This document shows positions 1-7,131 of a DNA stretch of 12,879 nucleotides, one piece after another. The stretch lies in the NCBI GenBank assembly GCA_030592355.1, contig JAUVJE010000047.1, positions 1 through 12,879 of the forward strand, given 5' to 3'. The translations under genes were made by a program, and so were the position numbers. The notes beneath the pieces are model-generated. The model was not told the DNA's origin and searched no databases. It saw only the letters and a list, made by a program, of their open reading frames with translations. The number at the start of each line of letters is the position of its first letter. Position 1 is the stretch's first letter. This DNA comes from Clostridia bacterium (lineage in GTDB: Bacteria > Bacillota > Clostridia > DUPQ01).

Positions 1-2090
1 ATAATCCCGGTATGGCAACTGAGGAAATCCTATCACGATTCGGAGATAAAATCGTAGTTAAAGTCGTATCCAAAGACATTGCTCACAAACAGAAGCTGGG
101 CGGGGTGAAAATTATAAGCAACGTAGAGCCCCTCTTTGTTCAATTCGTGTTATTCAATATGAAAGAAGAGGTGCTTGCCCATTTTAATGAGGAGGAAAAA
201 CCCGGAATCGAGGGTTTTCTTATTGTTGAATTCATAGATTTTAGTCAAAGTTTGGGAAACGAGCTGTTGATCGGAGTAAAAAATGACAATGCCTTCGGTC
301 CGGTAGTAACCCTCAGCAAGGGCGGCGATGATGCAGAATTTTTTGCTAAATACTATGACCCGGCAAATCTTTGCCTTCCGTATATTACAGCTCAGGAGGC
401 TGATAACCTGGCCGGTTCCCTTAAGATAGTAAATAAATTCAATGAAATCGGACATCCCGAGTACAAAAAATTAATAGCGAGGGCTGCAGAAGCAATCAGC
501 AGGCTTGCCTATAGATATTCCGATGTGTCTGAAGACAGTGTGGAATACCACATTCTGTCTATGGATGTAAATCCCTTTGTTTTCTCAAAAAGCGGGCGTT
601 TTACAGCAGTTGACGGCTATGTGATATTTGAAAAATCTGAGAACAAGAAGAAGCTTCTTGCTGACACATTAAACATTGATGCCTTTTTTAAACCGAAGGG
701 AATCGCTGTAGTCGGAGTATCCAGGGATGAAACAAAATATAGTATGGGAAGAGAGATAGCGACTCTTCTCCATGAACTTGACCGCACGGATATGTATTGC
801 ATCAACCTCAGAAGCGGCAGTACTCACATATGCGGGACAGAATATAAGATGTATCAGAACCTTGATGAACTGCCTGAGGAAATTGATTTGGCCGTCTATG
901 CGGCGCCTGCCCGTTCCGTGCCGGAGTTCTTAAGAAACCTGGGTAAAAGAAAACCGAAGGCGATGGTTTTGATACCAGGCATACCGTCAGACATAGGGTA
1001 TGACGAATTTGCCAGTCTTCTTGATGAAAATAAACCTAAAGGAATGAGAATCATCGGCCCCAACTGCATGGGTATTTATTATGGTACAGATACGCCCGGA
1101 AACAGTGTCAATACGCTTTTTATAGAGGAAGAAAGACTTAGGATTAACTCCGATGAAAACAGCAATGCTGCCCTGTTGACGCAAAGCGGCGGCATGGCTA
1201 TAACCATGATAGATAAACTCAGGAACAATCCCGTTTTCAAAGCTGTAGCAAGTTTTGGGAATAAATATGATGTAAAAATAACTGATTTGTTCGCCTATTT
1301 CGAGCAGGATGACACTATTGATGTCATAGCAGTTTATGTAGAAGGATTTGACGAGAGGGAAGGACGCCTGTTTTTTGAGCTGGCTAAAAAAAGCTGTAAG
1401 CCGATAATCATATATAAAGGTGGTAAGACGGAGGCCGGTGCCCAGGCTGCAAAAAGCCATACAGCGTCCATGACCGGCGACTATGATACATTCATGGCGG
1501 CGTGTCTGCAGGCCGGGGCTATTTTAACCGAAGACGCCACGGAATTCATGGATTGCATAAAGGGGTTTTCCCTTTTGGCAGATAAAAAAACATCGGGTAT
1601 GAGTGTATCGGGCGTTTTAAATGCAGGATTCGAAGCCACAATTGCTTCAGATGAACTGGGGAAGCTTACACCGGCAGTTGTATCAGCAGAAACTGTTGAA
1701 GTGCTGCAGGCGATAAACACCCATGGTTTGGCGGACATTTCAAATGCCATTCTGGATGTTACTCCAATGACTGATGACGTCATGTACGGTGAATTTATAA
1801 AAGCGTTCATGCAGGACGAGAAAGTAAACGCCGTAATCGTCGGCATTGTGCCTCATGTTGAAAATATAAAATCAACGCCGGATACATGTGCGGATGAGAA
1901 TTCACTTGCGAACGTGCTTGTGCGGCTTTTTGAGAGTTATGAAAAACCTATGGTGGTATCTGTTAACGCAAGCGAATATTATGATGAATTCGTCAGCATT
2001 ATGGAAAAGGGAGGAATTCCCGTTTATACTGATATAAGATCAGCCGTAAGATCACTTGAGACCTTCATGAATTACAGAAACAGACTGTGA
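1..2090 (+). CDS. NDP-forming acyl-CoA synthetase-like protein (ATP-grasp + CoA-binding), 5' end outside window
   Basis: The reading frame is open from base 3. The first ATG (base 12) falls inside what should be the ATP-grasp fold, just before a 'VVKVVSKDIAHK...GGVK' segment that normally lies 30-40 residues in, so I infer the true start is upstream. Numbering from that ATG: ATP-grasp (beta-like) about 1-200, ending in a 'MDVNPF' strand; a Rossmann CoA-binding domain about 220-320 opening 'GIAVVGVSRD'; a succinyl-CoA-ligase-like region about 365-500 with the phospho-His motif 'KSHTASMTG' (His483); and a C-terminal ligase domain to 692. The family makes acyl-CoA or acyl phosphate plus nucleotide through a phosphohistidine. 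The order here is beta-then-alpha, the reverse of the fused alpha-beta enzymes. The substrate cannot be read from sequence; acetate or a similar short acid is a guess. It ends at a promoter for the next operon. Confidence 0.8.
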   Translation, partial: NPGMATEEILSRFGDKIVVKVVSKDIAHKQKLGGVKIISNVEPLFVQFVLFNMKEEVLAHFNEEEKPGIEGFLIVEFIDFSQSLGNELLIGVKNDNAFGPVVTLSKGGDDAEFFAKYYDPANLCLPYITAQEADNLAGSLKIVNKFNEIGHPEYKKLIARAAEAISRLAYRYSDVSEDSVEYHILSMDVNPFVFSKSGRFTAVDGYVIFEKSENKKKLLADTLNIDAFFKPKGIAVVGVSRDETKYSMGREIATLLHELDRTDMYCINLRSGSTHICGTEYKMYQNLDELPEEIDLAVYAAPARSVPEFLRNLGKRKPKAMVLIPGIPSDIGYDEFASLLDENKPKGMRIIGPNCMGIYYGTDTPGNSVNTLFIEEERLRINSDENSNAALLTQSGGMAITMIDKLRNNPVFKAVASFGNKYDVKITDLFAYFEQDDTIDVIAVYVEGFDEREGRLFFELAKKSCKPIIIYKGGKTEAGAQAAKSHTASMTGDYDTFMAACLQAGAILTEDATEFMDCIKGFSLLADKKTSGMSVSGVLNAGFEATIASDELGKLTPAVVSAETVEVLQAINTHGLADISNAILDVTPMTDDVMYGEFIKAFMQDEKVNAVIVGIVPHVENIKSTPDTCADENSLANVLVRLFESYEKPMVVSVNASEYYDEFVSIMEKGGIPVYTDIRSAVRSLETFMNYRNRL

Positions 2091-2096
2091 TATAAT
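2088..2096 (+). promoter_or_regulatory. Extended -10 promoter for the two-component operon
   Basis: TGATATAAT is an extended -10 (TGn plus perfect TATAAT) that overlaps the TGA stop of the acyl-CoA synthetase-like gene. No good -35 is seen, which is common for extended -10 promoters. It lies about 100 bp before the response regulator ATG and would start a leader near 2103. Inferred from sequence only. Confidence 0.5.
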
Positions 2097-2198
2097 ATGA
2101 CTCAGCAGGGGGAACAGGATTGTTTGCGGCATTCGCCGGGAATTCCTTATAAAGGTTAAAAGCAGTTGTATCATTAATTATATGATGAGGAGTTTGCC

Positions 2199-2888
2199 AT
2201 GGATTTAAAAGAAAAAGTCTTGATTATTGATGATGACGAAAATATATGTGAACTGGTAAGCCTATACCTTCTTAAGGAAGGGTATGAAGTCGTGAGCGCT
2301 TTTCACGGCAGAGAAGGGTTGGAAAAGTTTAAGACTGAAAATCCCGATATAATCATTCTGGATATTATGATGCCGGGGATGGACGGCTGGGAAGTATGCA
2401 GGACAATTAAAAGGAAACATACCACCCCGATTCTGATGCTGTCTGCCAAAGGAGAAACTTTTGACAAGGTACTGGGGCTTGAGCTTGGAGCGGATGACTA
2501 TATTGTCAAACCCTTTGACCCGAAAGAACTGGTTGCCAGAGTGAAGGCTGTTCTTAGAAGAAGCGGCGGCAATAGAGAAAATCCCAACGAGATAGTGTTG
2601 CCTGACCTTGTTGTAAACAAAGATAATTATTCTGTTATATTAAGAGGCGAGAGTATAGAAATGCCGCCCAAGGAGTTCCTTCTTCTTTATCAGTTTGTTT
2701 CTAATCCCAATACCGTGTTCACAAGGGAAAAGTTATTGCATAATATCTGGGGATTCGACTTCTACGGGGATTCCCGGACTGTCGACGTTCATATAAAAAG
2801 ACTTAGGGCAAAAATAAACATTGGCAATACCGAATGGGAATTAAAAACAATATGGGGAATAGGGTATAAATTTGAGGTTAAATCATGA
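2199..2888 (+). CDS. OmpR/PhoB-family response regulator
   Basis: A 229-residue transcription regulator of usual family length. The receiver domain (1-120) has the acidic pair Asp11/Asp12, the phospho-acceptor Asp55 in 'LDIMMPGMDG', the switch residue Ser82 in 'MLSAKGE' and Lys104 in 'YIVKPFDPKEL'. The C-terminal winged helix (about 130-227) shows 'PPKEFLLLYQF', 'SRTVDVHIKRLRAKI' and a final 'IWGIGYKF', all typical of OmpR/PhoB DNA-binding domains. The start is set by AGGAG at 2188-2192, 6 nt before ATG. The stop overlaps the kinase start (ATGA), so the two are co-translated partners. A WalR/PhoP-type direct repeat lies in front of htrA after the kinase and is a candidate target. It could be a CssR, PhoP or WalR relative; motifs alone do not decide. 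Confidence 0.93.
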   Translation: MDLKEKVLIIDDDENICELVSLYLLKEGYEVVSAFHGREGLEKFKTENPDIIILDIMMPGMDGWEVCRTIKRKHTTPILMLSAKGETFDKVLGLELGADDYIVKPFDPKELVARVKAVLRRSGGNRENPNEIVLPDLVVNKDNYSVILRGESIEMPPKEFLLLYQFVSNPNTVFTREKLLHNIWGFDFYGDSRTVDVHIKRLRAKINIGNTEWELKTIWGIGYKFEVKS

Positions 2889-4396
2889 AATCAGTTTTTT
2901 GGAAAATGCTCATTGTTTTTTCAGGCATTTTCCTATTGTCGTTTCTGATAATGGCAGGTTTCTTTTACATAGAGCTGGATGATTTCACATACAACCGCAA
3001 AATTGAACTGCTGGATATTGTAGCCGGAGAAATATATCTGAAAACTATAAATACGCAGTCTGATATAATATCGGTTCCCGTCACTTATAAGCAGCTTGAA
3101 GACAGGAATGAACTGACCGAAAGCGTACGGCTGATGGCAGAAAATACAAATGCGATAATTTGGGTGGTGAATGAAGACGGCAGGATGATAGCGATATCGG
3201 GAGAAACCGAATACGACGAAGAATATTTCATAAGGAATTTCTACAACAGAACTGAGCTTTACCTATTTGACACAGAATCATATGTGCCTTTTTTCAAGTC
3301 AAATGAAACTGAATTCAATGCCACCGGAACATTCGCCAAAATATTCAGCGGAGGAATGTCAAAACCCGGTTTGACTTATATTAAAACATATAAGATGCGC
3401 GGAAACGATTTTTTGGGGGAAGATGAAAAAATTGGCATCTATATACATATTCCCGATGAGGAACTGTCTGTCGCCAGGCGCGAACTGGTGCTTGCATACA
3501 TAATCCCATGGTTGATATCAATTGCTGTTGCCGCAGTATTGATTATGCTGTTGGCGCGAAGCTTCAGCAGACCTCTCCGCGATATGACATATACCACCCG
3601 CGAGGTCTCGAAGGGGAACTTTAGTGCTAGAGTCAATGTCGGAAGCCGCCGGGATGAAATCGGAGAACTCGGAAGGACATACAACCACATGATGGATCAG
3701 CTTGAAAATCTTGAAATATCAAGACAGGGATTTATATCCGATGTTTCCCATGAACTGCGCACGCCGATCACATCTATAAACGGGTTTATAGGAGGCATAC
3801 TTGACGGAACCATCCCAAAAGAGAAGCACGAACATTATCTGAATATTGTCAAATCGGAATCTGCACGGCTGAATAGGCTGGTTAACGATCTTCTTATCCT
3901 AACGCGCCTTAATAATGACGATAAGCCGTTGGTTAAGGAGACTTTTGATCTTAATGAACTGATAAGGAACGTAGTTATCTCCTTTGAAAAAGAAATAACT
4001 GGCAAAAGGTTGGATATTTCTGTTAAATTCGAAGATGCATGGACTTTGGTATTTGCAAATCGGGACGACATCGAAAGAGTATGCGTTAATTTAGTGGACA
4101 ATGCAGTGAAATTCACGCCGGGCGGCAAGAAAATTTCCATAAGTACTAAAGCTGTTAAAACAAAGATAATGATAAAAATCAAAGATGAAGGCTGCGGAAT
4201 GGCGCTTGATAAACTCACGATGATATGGGACAGATTTTATAAAGAAGATTATTCCAGGGGAATCAGCAAGGGCGGGGCAGGCCTTGGGCTGGCAATCGTC
4301 TGGAAAATTATTACGGCTCACGGAGAAACGGTTGAAGTAGACAGTGCGGAAGGAAAGGGTACGGAATTTACCTTTTCTCTCCAACAGGGTCTATAA
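2885..4396 (+). CDS. Membrane sensor histidine kinase
   Basis: A 503-residue kinase that should phosphorylate the regulator encoded just before it (4-bp ATGA overlap). Order: N-terminal transmembrane helix about 7-28; an extracytoplasmic sensor of about 175 residues without a recognised motif; second transmembrane helix about 203-225; HAMP about 226-275; HisKA with H-box 'DVSHELRTPITS' (His289); then the ATPase domain with N-box 'VNLVDNAVKFTPGG', G1 'DEGCGM', F-box 'WDRFYKED' and G2 'GGAGLGLAIV'. All catalytic boxes are intact. There is no PAS domain between HAMP and HisKA, so it is shorter and simpler than Bacillus WalK and closer in layout to CssS-like stress sensors. With HtrA next door, sensing of cell-envelope or secretion stress is a reasonable inference. 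Confidence 0.93.
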   Translation: MKSVFWKMLIVFSGIFLLSFLIMAGFFYIELDDFTYNRKIELLDIVAGEIYLKTINTQSDIISVPVTYKQLEDRNELTESVRLMAENTNAIIWVVNEDGRMIAISGETEYDEEYFIRNFYNRTELYLFDTESYVPFFKSNETEFNATGTFAKIFSGGMSKPGLTYIKTYKMRGNDFLGEDEKIGIYIHIPDEELSVARRELVLAYIIPWLISIAVAAVLIMLLARSFSRPLRDMTYTTREVSKGNFSARVNVGSRRDEIGELGRTYNHMMDQLENLEISRQGFISDVSHELRTPITSINGFIGGILDGTIPKEKHEHYLNIVKSESARLNRLVNDLLILTRLNNDDKPLVKETFDLNELIRNVVISFEKEITGKRLDISVKFEDAWTLVFANRDDIERVCVNLVDNAVKFTPGGKKISISTKAVKTKIMIKIKDEGCGMALDKLTMIWDRFYKEDYSRGISKGGAGLGLAIVWKIITAHGETVEVDSAEGKGTEFTFSLQQGL

Positions 4397-4437
4397 CACT
4401 TAGGAACAAAACTTCTTGTGCAAATAAATTCTCATTG

Positions 4438-4454
4438 TTTACATTTTATTAACA
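4438..4454 (-). promoter_or_regulatory. Direct-repeat operator, WalR/PhoP-like (TGTTAA-N5-TGTAAA)
   Basis: On the plus strand this is TTTACA-N5-TTAACA; on the minus strand TGTTAA-N5-TGTAAA. It fits the WalR consensus TGTWAH-N5-TGTWAH and resembles PhoP-type TTNACA repeats. The 11-bp period puts both half-sites on one face of the helix, as OmpR-family dimers need. It lies where the -35 should be (about -49 to -33 if the -10 is 4475-4480), between the two-component genes and htrA. Binding by the adjacent regulator is inference. Confidence 0.55.
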
Positions 4455-4474
4455 AATTCTGAAGATTTTGAGGG

Positions 4475-4480
4475 TATTAT
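4475..4480 (+). promoter_or_regulatory. Candidate -10 of the htrA promoter
   Basis: TATTAT, overlapped by an alternative TATAGT at 4478-4483. No good -35 hexamer lies 16-18 bp upstream; that position is taken by the direct-repeat operator at 4438-4454, as expected of an activator-dependent promoter. Start of transcription would be near 4487. Confidence 0.4.
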
Positions 4481-4511
4481 AGTACTGATAACAAAGATTT
4501 GGAGAGTGAAA

Positions 4512-5828
4512 ATGGATAATGAAGGAAAAAACATAAAATTTGAATATGAAAATAAACCGATGGTCAGAAGCAAAGCGGAAACCAAGACAGGAAAGATAAT
4601 GCTCATTGTGCTCGTGGCTTTTCTTTGCCTGGCAATTGGATTGGCATCCGGCATAGCGGGGGTTGGATATTTTCTTGCTGTTAACAAAGTGGATGTCCAG
4701 TCAATATTAACGGGGAACTATGCAACCGCTGAACCGGTCATTGAAATTTATGAAACAGAAACCACAATCGAAAAAGAAACAATCAAGCGGGTTGAGATAG
4801 TTGAAAGCTCGACAAACTCACCGGTTGCGGCAATCGCAGAAAAAGTGATTCCTTCAATTGTCAGTGTAAGGGTTACTTTCCCGTATACAAACTACTTTTT
4901 TAATATGGAAAGGGAAGGCGCGGGAGAAGGCTCCGGTATTATAATTTCGGAAGACGGCTACATTCTGACTAACAATCATGTAGTTGAGGCAGCCTTGCAG
5001 GAAAATAGTAATGAGAAATATGAATCGTCTACTATAAAAATTTACTTAATTGACCGGATCGATGAACCCATTGACGCCGTTGTAGTGGGACGTGATGCAA
5101 TTTCCGACCTTGCTCTTCTTAAAATCGAAGCGGAAAATTTGGTGGCGATTGACATAGGGGATTCTGATAATATTAATGTAGGAGATCTTGCTGTAGCCAT
5201 AGGAAATCCCGGAGGTATGATGTACATGGGTTCGGTTACTTCCGGAATTATAAGCGGTCTTAACAGAGAGCTTTATGATCAAAGCAATGGAGCCGGTAAT
5301 TCAGAAAGACTCAACCTCATACAAACCGATGCAGCCATCAATCCGGGTAACAGCGGTGGAGCTTTGGTAGATTCCGGTGGAAATCTTATTGGCATAAACA
5401 CATTAAAAATTGTCAGCCAGGGCTATGAAGGCCTGGGATTTGCAATCCCGGTGAATAAAGCCATGGAAGTGGTAGATGAATTGAAAGGGCAGGGTTATGT
5501 AAGCAGAGGAAAGCCTAATATCGGGATTTCGGTGTCTACTGAATACGACGCAGCGACGGCAGAGGCGGCAGGAACGCCCGATGGGGTACTGATAACCAGC
5601 GTGGGAGCTCTTTCTCCTGCAGAAGAAGCCGGTCTTAAAATGGGCGATGTAATCACCAAGATAAACGGAAAACGTGTAAAAAGTTATGAAGAACTGGCAG
5701 TGGAAAAAGATAAGTATTTGCCTGGTGACGAAATAATTGTATCAATATTCAGACTAAGCGAATTGGAAACGGAAAGCGGAGGAAGGTATTTTGATTTACC
5801 GCTTGTGCTCGGGGAAGCTGATTATTGA
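4512..5828 (+). CDS. htrA: Membrane-anchored HtrA/DegP-family serine protease
   Basis: 438 residues from ATG 4512, chosen over the in-frame GTG at 4506 because GGAG at 4501-4504 is 7 nt from the ATG but touches the GTG. A short charged cytoplasmic tail is followed by one transmembrane helix (about 29-56), a low-complexity Glu/Thr-rich linker, a trypsin-like domain and a single C-terminal PDZ domain (about 340-430). The catalytic triad is complete: His156 in 'LTNNHVVEA', Asp199 in 'ISDLALLK', Ser281 in 'NPGNSGGALV'. The family degrades or refolds misfolded exported proteins at the outer face of the membrane, the PDZ domain recognising exposed C-termini. Position directly after a sensor kinase recalls the CssRS-HtrA and walRK-htrC arrangements of Bacillus. 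Its stop overlaps the nth start (TGATG). Confidence 0.95.
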   Translation: MDNEGKNIKFEYENKPMVRSKAETKTGKIMLIVLVAFLCLAIGLASGIAGVGYFLAVNKVDVQSILTGNYATAEPVIEIYETETTIEKETIKRVEIVESSTNSPVAAIAEKVIPSIVSVRVTFPYTNYFFNMEREGAGEGSGIIISEDGYILTNNHVVEAALQENSNEKYESSTIKIYLIDRIDEPIDAVVVGRDAISDLALLKIEAENLVAIDIGDSDNINVGDLAVAIGNPGGMMYMGSVTSGIISGLNRELYDQSNGAGNSERLNLIQTDAAINPGNSGGALVDSGGNLIGINTLKIVSQGYEGLGFAIPVNKAMEVVDELKGQGYVSRGKPNIGISVSTEYDAATAEAAGTPDGVLITSVGALSPAEEAGLKMGDVITKINGKRVKSYEELAVEKDKYLPGDEIIVSIFRLSELETESGGRYFDLPLVLGEADY

Positions 5829-6457
5829 TGAAAAAAGAGAATATCAACACTATAATTAAACTATTTGAAGAAGAATACGGGCAGGCAGAATGTACTTTGG
5901 ACTATATAAATCCCCTGCACCTGATGATAGCGACGCAGTTGGCGGCCCAGTGTACGGATGCAAGGGTCAATATGATTACACCCGCTCTTTTTAAGAGGTA
6001 TGGTACAGCTGGGGATTTCATGAATGCTGATAGAGGTGAATTGGAAGATTTAATAAGATCGACCGGCTTTTTCAGAAACAAGGCAAAAAATATAATAGCC
6101 TGCTGTACCATGTTGGTTAATGAATTTGGAGGGGAAGTACCTCAGAATATGGAGTCGTTGCTAAAACTTCCCGGAGTAGGACGTAAAACTACCAATCTTG
6201 TCTTGGGGGATGCTTTTGGAATTCCGGGAATAGTCGTTGATACCCATGCAGGAAGACTGTCAAGACGAATCGGATTCACCAATGAAACAGATCCGGCTAA
6301 GGTCGAGAGAGACCTTGCAAAACAGATTCCAAAAGATAAATGGATTATCCTTGGACATTGGTTTGTGGACCATGGGCGCGCGGTCTGCAATTCCCGTAAA
6401 CCTAAATGCGAAATTTGCACAATCGCACCCCTGTGCAGATATCAAAAAAACCTTTGA
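5828..6457 (+). CDS. nth: Endonuclease III (DNA glycosylase/AP lyase)
   Basis: 209 residues. It removes oxidised pyrimidines and nicks abasic sites in base-excision repair. The helix-hairpin-helix 'LPGVGRKTTNLVLG' carries the catalytic lysine, and 'IVVDTHAGRLSRR' the catalytic aspartate; these fall at Lys120 and Asp138, the same numbers as in E. coli Nth. The C-terminal cysteine pattern C-X6-C-X2-C-X5-C binds a [4Fe-4S] cluster. I choose ATG 5828, which shares one base with the htrA stop (TGATG) and suggests translational coupling; a TTG one codon earlier (5825) would also read and has slightly better spacing from GGGGAA at 5811-5816. There is no functional link to HtrA beyond co-transcription. 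Confidence 0.96.
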   Translation: MKKENINTIIKLFEEEYGQAECTLDYINPLHLMIATQLAAQCTDARVNMITPALFKRYGTAGDFMNADRGELEDLIRSTGFFRNKAKNIIACCTMLVNEFGGEVPQNMESLLKLPGVGRKTTNLVLGDAFGIPGIVVDTHAGRLSRRIGFTNETDPAKVERDLAKQIPKDKWIILGHWFVDHGRAVCNSRKPKCEICTIAPLCRYQKNL

Positions 6458-6510
6458 ATAAGGCTTCGGATATTTTGTCTAGGTAAAAATTTCATAAATT
6501 TTGCATTTAA

Positions 6511-6534
6511 AAAGACATACGTATGTATGTCTTT
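6511..6534. terminator. Hairpin between convergent nth and rpmB, possible bidirectional terminator
   Basis: A perfect 10-bp inverted repeat (AAAGACATAC / GTATGTCTTT) with a GTAT loop lies between two genes that end toward each other. The stem is AT-rich and neither side has a long T tract (short T runs on the minus side), so termination efficiency is uncertain. Confidence 0.5.
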
Positions 6535-6553
6535 AAAGTCGGTTGAATCAAGG

Positions 6554-6739
6554 TTATGCTCGTTCTATTTTATTGGAACGCAGGCAGCTTGTACAGATCT
6601 TTGCCTTTCTTACGGTGCCGTTGTCATTTATCTTGACTTTTCTGATATTTGGCTTCCAGCTGCGGTTAGTTCTCCTGAGTGAGTGGGACACATTATGTCC
6701 GAATACCGTTGCTTTTCCACATATTTCACACTTTGCCAT
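6554..6739 (-). CDS. rpmB: 50S ribosomal protein L28
   Basis: 61 residues beginning MAKCEICGK, the standard L28 opening and length. The protein binds 23S rRNA in the large subunit. Two CXXC pairs (Cys4/Cys7 and Cys49/Cys52) mark the zinc-binding form, as opposed to the cysteine-free paralogue used under zinc limitation in some bacteria. 'SHSLRRTNRSWKPNIRKV' is the conserved basic core. The start is set by AGGAGGTG at about 6746-6753 on the minus strand; a longer in-frame reading up to 6832 runs back through the promoter and is not the start. It is transcribed away from rpsB and toward nth. Confidence 0.96.
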   Translation of the reverse strand: MAKCEICGKATVFGHNVSHSLRRTNRSWKPNIRKVKINDNGTVRKAKICTSCLRSNKIERA

Positions 6740-6803
6740 TCCGAGCACCTCCTTTAACGGGCCAGTTACATACAAATAATACGCGTTTCTAACACGCCAT
6801 GAC

Positions 6804-6832
6804 ATTCTAACAGATAAAATATCAATAGGCAA
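6804..6832 (-). promoter_or_regulatory. rpmB promoter
   Basis: On the minus strand: TTGCCT (6827-6832), 17-bp spacer, TAGAAT (6804-6809), with TGT directly before the -10 giving an extended -10. Transcription would start near 6797, leaving a leader of about 60 nt before the L28 start codon. Confidence 0.75.
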
Positions 6833-7003
6833 GTGCTAAAAGGATTTTTTGTAAAAAATATGTGGATTACCTTTCGGGCAATTGTAAAAATTACGATAAA
6901 TATCCTCCGGGAAATCATAAATCTGACAACACTTTCCGGGTATTCAAAAATAGTTCTAAAATGGATTAATAATCCCGTATGGAATTTCTTATTAAATTCG
7001 GTA
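6833..7003. other. AT-rich spacer between divergent rpmB and rpsB promoters
   Basis: No gene is supported here. The only structure I see is a perfect inverted repeat ATTTTTT-gt-AAAAAAT at 6844-6859 just upstream of the rpmB -35, and three scattered CGGG-containing segments in AT-rich DNA. Together with the promoters and leader this accounts for the 390-bp gap between the rpmB and rpsB start codons. Confidence 0.6.
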
Positions 7004-7032
7004 TTGATTTTACGCTGTAAACTATGTATAAT
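7004..7032 (+). promoter_or_regulatory. rpsB promoter
   Basis: TTGATT (7004-7009), 17-bp spacer, perfect TATAAT (7027-7032): the best sigma-A-type promoter in the window. Transcription would start near 7039 and leave a leader of about 93 nt, long enough for ribosomal-protein autoregulation. Confidence 0.8.
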
Positions 7033-7131
7033 TATTAACCGATAATACACACACGGTTGGATCCGGCGGAAGGTGCCTTTCAGGTCTTCGTTGGGGATGA
7101 ATATCGTGGAGGAAAAAACAGGAGGAAAGAT

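Noticed and set aside
2199..4396. Naming the two-component pair walR/walK because of the WalR-like box and the adjacent htrA
   Set aside because: The kinase lacks the PAS domain of WalK and no walH/walI genes follow; motif match alone is not enough for the name.
4506..4511. GTG start for htrA two codons upstream of ATG 4512
   Set aside because: The Shine-Dalgarno GGAG would be only 1 nt away; ATG 4512 has normal spacing.
6833..7045. Plus-strand ORF of 70 codons between rpmB and rpsB
   Set aside because: AT-rich, no ribosome site, and it runs through the rpsB promoter.
7057..7131. TTG start that would lengthen S2 by 25 residues
   Set aside because: The added residues do not look like S2, and GGAGG at 7121-7125 points to ATG 7132.
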